From: Capronia americana
Taxonomy: Eukaryota; Ascomycota; Eurotiomycetes; Chaetothyriales; Herpotrichiellaceae
Assembly: GCA_016110215.1 (NCBI GenBank)
Contig: JADWQD010000007.1
Coordinates: 186,001-250,000 of the forward strand
Length of the DNA: 64,000 bases
Direction: 5' to 3'
Part shown: piece by piece, positions 31,414 to 39,515 of the stretch
Layout: the number at the start of each line of letters is the position of its first letter
Numbering within the stretch: position 1 is the first letter of the stretch
Made by a program: the position numbers and the translations under genes
Notes under the pieces: model-generated
Databases searched by the model: none
What the model saw: only the letters and a program-made list of their open reading frames with translations
What the model was told of the DNA's origin: nothing

Positions 31414-34400
31414 CTAACGGGCATTCTCAACGTACTCGGCACTCGGTTTCTCGTACTTGGCGCAGAAGAACTTGGAGCTATTGCGGGACAGCCAGGTGGA
31501 GAATTTGCTGAGCTCAGTCTTCAGGCGGGAGACGGCTTCGGCGTCCATATTGGTCTGAGCCTGCGTGAGGGGTTAGCTTGAGACAATAAGGAGAGAACTT
31601 GACAAAAAGTTGGAAAAGGATGATGAACCAAGAGGGCGAACTTACGATCATTTCGGGGAGATTGACGATCATGCGAGTAAGATGTTCGGCGCCGTAGCAG
31701 TCACCTGGGCCTTTGCCCTCCCAGTCCTTGTACTTGCCGGATTCCCAGAGCTTGCGGACCTGCAGTTAAGAAGGCGACCGTTAGAAGTGACGGGTGTAAT
31801 GAAATAGGTTGGAGATATACCTCTGCTAATTGGCTTCGCTCAAAACGGTAGAGCAAGATCTTTCCAACCGCTTTTTCGAAGTACATCTTCAATCCCGCAC
31901 AGAATTCCTCCAAAATATCTGCCTCGGCTGACCCAAGACGTCGGTTGATCTTTTCTTCGTTGAAGTACTCGTCTATGATGTAGTTCGCGGGCGCTTGACT
32001 TGGAAGAGGGACGAGAAGGAGTGATTTTGTGACATTCTCCCAGTCGTCGACGAGGAGATTCTTTAGGTGGTCGGGGACATTTATGCGGATCGACGGGCGC
32101 GAATAAAAGGAATCTTCCTGTTCGTTCATGACCAAGTAAGCATGGGTTATTTCTTATTCGACGTCAAGAAAATAGCAATTCAATCCTTGGACAAGGGGAT
32201 TCCATCCTGGGAAAACGGTTTCACGATCTGTGACAGAGGGGAAGAATCGCGCAAACTGGCACGTGGTGGGACTGGCAGTATGTCCTATTTGGGAGTCGGT
32301 GTAGACATAGATGCTTGTGAATTGTCGACTTCGGTATCCTGGGTGGTCCTGGAGAGGTTTCCTTGGACACGACGAGATGTTCCAGATTCAACAACCTCAC
32401 CTGCGAGCGCCAAATAGTCCAGCGTGCTAGGCTCTCGGTTAGGTGGAATTCTGGCACGGATAGCCAATAGCAGATTGTTAGCACCCAGGTCAGCGAACTC
32501 CTGTTGTCTGTCGTAAGGACTGCCGGTGCGAATGTAGCTCTCTTCACCCCCGATGCTGGCGCCACCATATGTGACGGGCCCGCCGAATGCGCAGGTACGA
32601 CCTTCTTGCTTGCATTGCTTGCAGCTTGGCTTGGAACCATCACATCTGACGCCCCGTTTAGCGCAGGTCTGGCAACCTTCAACGCGAAAGTCGGTAGGTG
32701 TGTCAAGACCACGTGAACGTGTGACGGCCGAGGAGGAAGGTGCAAACTCAGTCGCAACATGCGCAAAGTCGAGCAGAGTATTGGCACAGTCTTTGCCTCG
32801 CTCAGTCTTGACTTTGGCAATGAATGTATGCATGATTTTAAGTCCCTCCTGTTTTTGCCATGTGGCCCAGAAGGGCGAAGAGTCGGGAAGCTGCCTCAGA
32901 AGTTTCCAAGGGCGGTGCAGCAAGAGGTCGTATCTCAAAATGGCAAGAAGATCTTGACGGATGTCCACGAAGATTGCATCTGGAATGGATTTGATTTCGT
33001 CGTCGGCCCAGCCCTCCGGAAAGAAAGAGCTGCTGCGATTGACTTTCTCAAGGAGACCGCGAGGCCATCTCAGAGCGTCAAACGGCGTGCCAGACCCTGG
33101 TGGATCAACCTCCAGGGCGCCCTCCACAAGTTCCTCGTCATCTTGGCAGTTCTCAATCAGAGAGGTGTGGCCGGCGGACTCTGGTTCATGTTGGGGAGGA
33201 GACTGGGCGGGGAGACTGCTGGTTGCACCAGAAGGACGTTTGGTTGACTTTGCGGGCCTGATTGAGGCCACCCCGGAGCCTCCCTCAACTCTCTTTCCTG
33301 CGACCAATCTGGGCTTCTTCGCGTCACGTGACGCGCTCCCTGACGCCCCGCGAGCGCGAAATGCAGAGGTTGGGGGCTTTCTGGCTTTGTCTGCATCGTC
33401 TCCTTCAGGTGCCTTTCTCTTTCTTGTTTTGACTGGAGAAGGGCTCGCGACCAGTGGCAGCAATTGTTTGGATTTCTTGATTGCTATGCTAGCCTTGATT
33501 GCGGCTTTGCGGGGCTGGTACACAAACTGTCGCAGGCCAGCTGTGTCATTGGGTTCTCGTGCGTCGGTGGCCATGCCGTCACTGTTTTCTTCGGCATCTG
33601 CGGCATCTTCGTCTTCTTCGTCCGGATCCAGATTGTCGGCAGTACTGCTATATTGAGGCGTACTGGCAGCTCTCCGGGGTCCAATGTCCAATTCGGTTCC
33701 AGGAGCGGTTTGCGAGAGATCCGGACCGGTGAGGGAGCCAGGGTCACGCGAATCATCCAAAAGGGGCATTATTCCAGGGGGGTTTGGAACACGGGGCAAA
33801 TTCGACATAGGGCACTGTGTGGGACGGGAATCACCACTAACCTTTTCGATATCGTTATCGCGAACACGCTTTGATCCTCTACCACCAGCAGCTGGGACCG
33901 ATGATGTTCTTTCCTCTGAACCTCTTCCGGAACCGATCTCTGAACCTTGACCACGACGCGACTTGGAGGTGGTCTTGGACAGAGCCTTTTGTGCTTGAGT
34001 GTGTTCTCGACGGAGCTGGGCTGCTAGTTCACGGTTCTCATCTGTCCACTTCCGCAATCGTTCGAATGAGACCCAGTCGTCCCAACTGAAGAAGGTGTTA
34101 GTGTGTGGACAATAAATATCGAGAGGGCCGCCGTGAAGGCGAAGCAGTTAGCACGCAGCCAGAGGCAGTCAAAGGAACGAAGACCAGAAGTGATTCACCA
34201 CCTCGAACTGTGCAGTTCTGGGGGCCGTCCGCAGTCCCGACAACATTGCCACGGTCTTGGGTGACGTGGAAATGCTATGAACGAGGGCAGGTAGGACAGG
34301 GCCGGAGATCGACAAGCAGGGAAAACAATGGGACAGCGGAAGGACTGAGACTCACGTGTTCTTCCACCCTTTGTAGTGGATCTTGTACTCAAAGGGAGAT

Positions 34401-34528
34401 TTTGGGTCTTTGGAATCTGTTCGTCTCAAGTCTTGGATCTTTGCCTCGTACAGGAATTCGCCATGAAAGCAGAGGACCTTTTCGTTGGTTTGATAAGTCG
34501 ATTTGCTCTCACCGGACTGCGGGGCCAT
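31414..34528 (-). CDS. eaf3: Eaf3-like chromo-barrel/MRG chromatin protein (with a 1.7-kb intron)
   Basis: Subunit expected in the NuA4 acetyltransferase and Rpd3S deacetylase complexes, reading H3K36 methylation. Exons 34356-34528, 33842-34085, 31821-32117, 31646-31759 and 31414-31560 give 324 residues, normal for fungal Eaf3. The chromo barrel spans ~10-90 (EKVLCFHGEFLYEAKIQDLRR, YKIHYKGWKNTWDDWVSF), a basic linker ends with RGSKRVRDNDIEK, and the MRG domain covers ~140-320 (SRPSIRINVPDHLKNLLVDDW, VPLPSQAPANYIIDEYF, RFERSQLAE-VRKLWESGKYKDWEG, AEHLTRMIVNLPEMI). Introns 1, 3 and 4 are 270, 61 and 85 nt. Intron 2 (32118-33841, 1724 nt, GTTAGT..ACAG) separates chromo from MRG and carries a long same-strand ORF in frame with exon 2 (separate entry). 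The splice gives the family join DIEK-EDSFYSRPSI. Confidence 0.9.
32285..33808 (-). CDS. Zn2Cys6-cluster ORF nested inside the eaf3 intron
   Basis: 507 codons from the ATG at 33808 to a stop at 32285, wholly inside eaf3 intron 2. There is no stop between the eaf3 exon 2 end (33842) and this ATG, and the 11 intervening codons keep frame, so unspliced RNA would encode a chromo-barrel/zinc-cluster fusion ending at 32285. Visible parts: an acidic run at ~61-78 (LDPDEEDEDAADAEENSDG), a Lys/Arg/Ser-rich middle, and a compact segment at ~245-370 with DALRWPRGLLEKVNR, DIRQDLLAILRYDLLLHRPW and FAHVATEF. At 379-406 lies the cluster C-x2-C-x6-C-x6-C-x2-C-x6-C (CQTCAKRGVRC..CKQCKQEGRTC), i.e. a C-terminal zinc cluster unlike the usual N-terminal position. 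The family is not recognised. It may be an independent nested gene, an alternative eaf3 product, or both. Confidence 0.68.
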   Translation of the reverse strand: MSNLPRVPNPPGIMPLLDDSRDPGSLTGPDLSQTAPGTELDIGPRRAASTPQYSSTADNLDPDEEDEDAADAEENSDGMATDAREPNDTAGLRQFVYQPRKAAIKASIAIKKSKQLLPLVASPSPVKTRKRKAPEGDDADKARKPPTSAFRARGASGSASRDAKKPRLVAGKRVEGGSGVASIRPAKSTKRPSGATSSLPAQSPPQHEPESAGHTSLIENCQDDEELVEGALEVDPPGSGTPFDALRWPRGLLEKVNRSSSFFPEGWADDEIKSIPDAIFVDIRQDLLAILRYDLLLHRPWKLLRQLPDSSPFWATWQKQEGLKIMHTFIAKVKTERGKDCANTLLDFAHVATEFAPSSSAVTRSRGLDTPTDFRVEGCQTCAKRGVRCDGSKPSCKQCKQEGRTCAFGGPVTYGGASIGGEESYIRTGSPYDRQQEFADLGANNLLLAIRARIPPNREPSTLDYLALAGEVVESGTSRRVQGNLSRTTQDTEVDNSQASMSTPTPK

Positions 34529-34932
34529 GATATTGTGAGACAGTCTTCAGCCAGCAATTCACGGCATGGGCCGATCTGGTTTCGAGGCGGGGTTGCAAAA
34601 GGGCAATCGTGTGAAAAAGGGTCGTCGCACTCCTCGGACTGAAGAAGATGTCGCCAGCCAACGCAATGAGAAGGGACGTTGTTTTTTGAAAGGAGATGCA
34701 AGCAGGAAAAATCGAGGCAGTCAGTCGTGGATGAATTGAAGAGTCGAAGGCTGAGAAGGCGAGACGAAGTGAGAGAGCGAGCCAAGATCGACGCTTATTG
34801 GCGGGCCAGAACGCGTCCCTTTGCCGAAGTTTTCCCGGTGAGGCCGAACCATCTGCCATCAATGACAATGAACAGGTCAAGCCATGTCGCAGTCAGGATG
34901 TGTACCTGACGATCACTGATGGACTTGCGATA
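34529..34932. other. Bidirectional promoter interval
   Basis: 404 nt between the divergent eaf3 (-) and the orphan gene (+). No distinct element recognised. Confidence 0.4.
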
Positions 34933-35781
34933 ATGCCAGGAAAGAAGTCTAAGAAGTCTCGTTCTGGCGCTAGCAGACTCAAGAATAAGCACCTTGAAGA
35001 CACCCAAGCCTCATTTTCAACACCACAGTCCTTGACGGTTCCGGCTGGAGAACAATCAACCTCACGTCCACAACCTACAAAGGTCCCGCACGGCGGCGAA
35101 TCTGATCGTCGGACTCCCTTTCCAGCGAAAGCAACAGCAGGAATCCATCCAGCTGTGCCCACCCAACCACACCCTTACCAGGTCCCCGGCGGCCAACAAC
35201 CTGAGGACCCGAACTGGCGGTTTCTGACGATCTCGGAATTAGAAAAACTCCTGGGTCCCAATCACCAAGTTTGCCAACAGCGACGTGAACGATTGTAGGA
35301 AGATCGTCAGCATCAGCAAAGCTATCAGCAACTCAACAACATCGAGCCACTCACCATTTGCACCCCGTGGGAATCTGGTGCCATCAAGGATCTTGGAGGC
35401 CCTGAAGTCAGGACGTTGCAACCCTCCCTGACGCAATCGGAGTTCGAAGCTCTTGTGAGACCTCATCACCCAGGTTGTGTCTTTCGACGTGAACGACCAG
35501 CCGACGATCGTGGACATCTGCATTTTAAACAACACTTCAAGATCAATTCAAACCTCCCTCTTACGTCCTCAGACTTTCCTCTCCACCAACTTTGCGAAGC
35601 CATTGAAGAGGCCGAGACAGCTGGCAAAGCATCATTCATCTCTGATCGTCCAGAATCAAGCCAAGGTGTCAACAGCAGTATACAAGGACAAGGCTCCTCC
35701 GCATCAGGGGCTCACACTGTCGCTACGGCGACACCAGCAGCACGCGGGCCAGACGTCAAAGAAGGCGATACAATTACCTGA
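34933..35781 (+). pseudogene. Orphan Lys/Pro-rich gene interrupted by one in-frame TAG
   Basis: One reading frame runs from the ATG at 34933 (MPGKKSKKSRSG) to a TGA at 35779-35781, broken only by TAG at 35296-35298. The two sides contain related modules: before the stop LTISELEKLLGPNHQVCQQRRER, and after it LTQSEFEALVRPHHPGCVFRRER (shared L-T-x-S-E-x-E-x-L, P-x-H, C, RRER). At DNA level both modules share CGACGTGAACGA, nine differing bases, then GATCGT. The TAG falls in the nine-base gap, where the second copy has GCC. That alignment argues for a nonsense change or readthrough rather than an intron; a TTGTAG acceptor would be available at the stop, but no good donor precedes it. Product 121 residues if terminated, ~281 if read through. 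No known family. Confidence 0.55.
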
Positions 35782-36172
35782 TTCGGTCGATATCAACGAC
35801 TAAGCGACGTGAATGTCCAGTGGGCATTGACGACATTAGCTCAGAAGATCTCAGACACCTCACATCACCAAGACAATAAAGCCTGCCGCGCAGGAAGATA
35901 GGGACTGAAGCCTGCAACGTCCTGTCCTGCGCAGGTTGCGATCTATTCAGGAGAGCTCGAGAGTTCTCTTCCGGTTTCCGCTCGACTCGAAGCGGAAGTC
36001 CTTACAGGAGAACAAGTGCTTTAGTTTCCACATACACCCTCATCCATCATTCACAAGAACGAGCGCGTCAGCTTCCTAGCTACATCCTCACCCACCATCC
36101 ATAAGAACCCCCTTCTTTCCCACCAGTTTCGGTTTCGGTTCAAACCGACACTTCCGAGCGATACCCTCAAAA
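35782..36172. other. Intergenic region upstream of the nkp2 gene
   Basis: 391 nt, likely the promoter and leader of the following plus-strand gene, with short near-repeats of CTCACCCACCATCCATAAGAA-like text around 36025-36110 (two copies of a CATCCAT..AAGAAC pattern). No gene. Confidence 0.4.
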
Positions 36173-36964
36173 ATGACGACGCCAACACCGCCCTCGGAAT
36201 CCCAAATCCTCCATTCCTACCTCCTGCACCCGTCCCCCCTTCCCACCATCCTACCATACCAATCGTTCCTGGCCCTCCTGCCGAAGAACTCCACCTCACT
36301 CCAAACCACCCACGCCACAGAACTGAAACGTCTATACCGCGACCTGCAGTTCCAACGGGCCGTCATCGTCGACGACGTCCGCCGACGCATCGAGAGCGAA
36401 TGCACAAGGAGCGTATCCCTCACGGCCCAATTGGCCAGACAGGTGCGACGGGAAGAACACCTCAAACAACAGCACAAGCACAAGCTCAAGCAACAGCTTA
36501 ACCGGAGTCGGAAACGGAAACGAGACCTAGAAGACGAACGCGAACAAGACGACACGTCCTCCTTCTCCTCCGACGACGACGAGACCAACACGACACCTCA
36601 CCTCGACCTCGACATCCAGACAGACACGGCCCTGCACGGCGGGATCCCACTCTGCAACACTCCAGCTCAACCGACGACGAGTCTCTACCACAACGGCACG
36701 TCGCTCCTCCGCGCCATGGAGACCGCGACTCGAGATCTCACTTCCGAGATTGCGGACGTGGAAGCCGAGATCGCCGCCCTGCGCGGTGTGTGCGAAGGGA
36801 CCGTCGGCGCGCTGAGTGATTTGCGGTACGGGCGGTTCGCGCGGCCTAGCGGGAGCGGGAGCGGGGGCGTGAATAATGCCGTGGAGGATGATGTGCTCGC
36901 TGCGCTGGCGGATTTCAAGGAGAGGTTGGCGGCGGGCAAGGGGCGCGACGAGGCGTCAAGTTGA
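36173..36964 (+). CDS. Cnl2/Nkp2-family kinetochore protein
   Basis: Component of the inner kinetochore COMA/CTF19-type assembly (nuclear, centromeric). Intronless, 263 residues. The N-terminal family signature is clear: SESQILHSYLLHPSPLPTIL, YQSFLALLP, then LKRLYRDLQFQRAVIVDDVRRRIESEC. A basic coiled segment with HKHKLKQQLNRSRKRKRD follows, then an acidic run (SSFSSDDDET), and a second predicted coiled coil at ~185-215 (ATRDLTSEIADVEAEIAALR). The C-terminus is Gly/Ser-rich then helical. It is longer than the budding-yeast protein, as usual for filamentous fungi. Partner would be Nkp1. Confidence 0.8.
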   Translation: MTTPTPPSESQILHSYLLHPSPLPTILPYQSFLALLPKNSTSLQTTHATELKRLYRDLQFQRAVIVDDVRRRIESECTRSVSLTAQLARQVRREEHLKQQHKHKLKQQLNRSRKRKRDLEDEREQDDTSSFSSDDDETNTTPHLDLDIQTDTALHGGIPLCNTPAQPTTSLYHNGTSLLRAMETATRDLTSEIADVEAEIAALRGVCEGTVGALSDLRYGRFARPSGSGSGGVNNAVEDDVLAALADFKERLAAGKGRDEASS

Positions 36965-37425
36965 GGGGGTGGGTGGTGTGGCGTGGTGTTGTGTGGTGTC
37001 CTTGCTTGGATTGAACGGGCTGTGCTGAATACGTACAGTAGTACTGGATTGTTGTTCCAACCGCCAGGGATACGAAGTACTGGATTCTTGTTCCGACCCT
37101 CAGGGAGACTTTAGTTATTCTTGTCCAAACTTCAATTCGATGAGCAGACATGGTATGTTACTGGAGACAGAACACAGAGCGAGATAGGAAATGACAGGTC
37201 AGATGACTCGATTTGACTCGATTTGGCTTGTCCATCGTATCGACATCCAACTCCGTGGCGTATGCTAAATGGTGGACAAAGTACAAAACTGTGACCGTGG
37301 GGAAAAACCCGGCTTCATCCTGCTTGAATCGTTCTTGTGGTGCCCGATACCTGTTCACTTCCCCCCTGCTCCATCATACAACAGTTCACTTCAAGTCTCA
37401 ATATATAAACCCGGTATGTCCTAGC
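36965..37425. other. Intergenic region between convergent genes
   Basis: 3' flanks of nkp2 (+) and FBPase (-). Contains a GT-rich tract just after the nkp2 stop (36970-36998) and two near-identical TACTGGATT..GTTCC..ACC segments at about 37042 and 37078. No gene. Confidence 0.45.
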
Positions 37426-38662
37426 CTACTTGTGCGCCTCGAGAACCTTCTCCAACTCCTCTTTACTTCCCATGAAGATGCCACTCCGGTCATGAATGTG
37501 CTCGGGCTTGACCTCCATCATGCGCTCCATGTTGCTGTTCACCGCCATGCCGCCTGCATTCTCCATAACCATGGCCATAGGCGCACACTCGTACAGTATT
37601 CTCAGTTTCCCCTTGGGAGATTTCTTGTCGGCCGGGTATGCAAAGATACCGCCATACAGGAGCGTGCGGTAGGCGTCGGCAACCATGGACCCGATGTATC
37701 GAGCGGAGTAGGGCTTGGCGCCTTCCTTGGCCGGGTATTTCAGCGATTCGAAGTAGGCTTTCGTCTTGTCGGTCCAGTAGAGGGAGTTGCCCTCGTTGAC
37801 CGAGTAGATGGCGCGCTTCTTGGGGATGCGCATGTTCGGGTGCGTGAGGATGAACTCGCCGAGGGCGTTATCCTGTACGAAGCGTAGCGGTTAGGTACAG
37901 ACTGGGATGGAATTGGATTACCCCAGGGGTGGTTCACTTACCATTGTGAAGCCATTGACTGTGCCGCCTTTCATGGTGATGACGAGCTGAGCCGAGGCGC
38001 CGTACATGGTAAATCTGCTGCTGTTAGCCGCTTGCAGTGTATATGGTCGTAGCTTCTTCATCTCACCCAGCAGCAAGCAGTTCTGTGCCGGGCATCAGCA
38101 GATCCTCGGCGCTAGGTTTCTTCCCCAGAACGCTGTCCGGCAACTTCATGATGCCGAAGATGGTGCCCACACTGACACCCGCGTCCAAATTGCTCGACCC
38201 GTCGATCGGATCACAAGCCACGACGTATCGCGCGTCGGGGCTCTCGTCAAAGTATATGACTTCTTCCTCTTCCTCTGAAACGAGTGCCCTGCATTTTCCT
38301 GAGCCCCGCATGGCCGCCACGAACAGGTCATTGCCAATTACGTCGAGTTTCTTCTGGTCATCGCCGGTTGTGTTTGATGAGCCGGCTAGGCCAGTGAGGT
38401 TGATCAACGTGGCTCGTCGGATGTAGTAGGCAATGGATTTGAAGGAGAATTGGAGGGCGTGGCATAGTAGTCTGCACAATGTTTAGCTGCAAAGTTCCTG
38501 TCCCAAGGGTGCTCTGGTCCAGCAGTACGTGAAATCACCAGTTGCTTCCTTGTGCTTGCTTTGCTCTTCCGTCAGGAATCTGGTGAGAGTAATGATGTCT
38601 GTGTTGATCTTCTCCGTGCCGGTGCCAGTAGTATGGCCGTTGCTGTCTCCGTTGGTTGCCAT
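37426..38662 (-). CDS. fbp1: Fructose-1,6-bisphosphatase, class 1
   Basis: Gluconeogenic enzyme hydrolysing fructose-1,6-bisphosphate to fructose-6-phosphate in the cytosol. Four exons: 38529-38662, 38067-38471, 37942-38014, 37426-37872; 352 residues, normal length. Frame holds at all three introns (57, 52 and 69 nt). Conserved parts: ITLTRFLTEEQ, NLTGLAGSSN, LDVIGNDLF, the metal/substrate motif VACDPIDGSSNLDAGVSVGTIF, FTMYGASAQLVIT, DNALGEFILTHPNMRIP, YIGSMVADAYRTLLYGGIFAYPAD, LRILYECAPMAMVMENAGG and DRSGIFMGS. The short N-terminus MATNGDSNGH lacks an obvious targeting signal. The promoter has a TATA-like ATATATAT at 38727-38734 and a CRE-like TGACGTC at 38711-38717, compatible with cAMP/carbon control. 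The enzyme's inhibitor, fructose-2,6-bisphosphate, is made by the enzyme encoded at 52.4-54.0 kb. Confidence 0.96.
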
Positions 38663-38710
38663 CTTGCTCGTTAGAAGAGATCACAGGCGTCGAGGTGAAG
38701 CTGGGACGGG

Positions 38711-38734
38711 TGACGTCGGGCACGCGATATATAT
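38711..38734 (-). promoter_or_regulatory. FBPase promoter: CRE-like site and TATA box
   Basis: TGACGTC (38711-38717) and ATATATAT (38727-38734) lie 50-75 nt upstream of the FBPase ATG. The TATA is distal to the CRE relative to the gene, an unusual order, so only the TATA-like run is moderately convincing. Confidence 0.35.
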
Positions 38735-39515
38735 GGGACCTCGGTGGAATGGATGCAGTGGTACTGACGAGTCCAGTTGGAGAAAGCGCAGCACTGGGCA
38801 GGGCAAATCAAGACGGAAATGAAACAATCACGAACGAAGCTTAAGACGGCGGACTTTTGGCAGGAAGAGCTGTTCTTTTAAGCAGACTACGTCCAGGACA
38901 ATCAATTCCGACCAGCCCCATCTCGGGTGTTGGTGGCAGAGGGGGCGCGCATCATTGTCAACATCACTGGTGTCTGAGTAAGGACGTTCGGGAGATGATG
39001 CAGGCCCGTCGATTGCGGAGAAGCCATTCAGTCCCGCTTCCGACTGCTTGCTTCCATTTGGGATGGGAAGGCATTTTGATGAGCGATGAGTGGGCGATGA
39101 GTGGAGGAGGGCCGAATGGAGGGGCAATTCCAGCAGTTGCGTTGATGCAAGCCGAGGAAAGATTCGCCCGAGTCATCCCGAATGCCGGTCACGTGATGTG
39201 GCCTGCTGCGGAGGAAGCACGGTAGAGATAAGAAACACACCACAGCTCCAGTACTCCGATCTTCATTAAATGGACCAGGGCGACATGCCCGAGGCCTCTA
39301 TGGTTAACAGAGTCGGCAACGAGCGAAGCCGCAAAAAGCCCAACAAACAGATCATTTTCGCATTCTGCTCGGTGCACCATTGACCCGAGCCACGACCGTC
39401 GGGTGCTTCCGGAGCAGGTCGTACAGCATCAGCGGCCAGAACATTTAGCCCAGGTGTATCACAAAGATTTTGCTAATGCCAGGGCAAACTGCGAGGGCCA
39501 CCATGATCTCATAAA
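38735..39515. other. Intergenic region
   Basis: Upstream flank of FBPase and 3' flank of the second sugar transporter. A plus-strand frame 38857-39225 has no family resemblance. Nothing else seen. Confidence 0.4.

Noticed and set aside
31701..32135. Stand-alone MRG-only ORF starting MVMNEQEDSF
   Set aside because: The first codons before EDSFYSRPSI are intron sequence by comparison with the Eaf3 family, and the frame's C-terminal half runs through the intron at 31760-31820. It was treated as an eaf3 exon, though an internal transcript is not excluded.
32961..33656. 231-codon plus-strand frame and neighbours at 32.5-33.9 kb
   Set aside because: Antisense shadows of the nested Zn2Cys6 ORF, with no family resemblance of their own.
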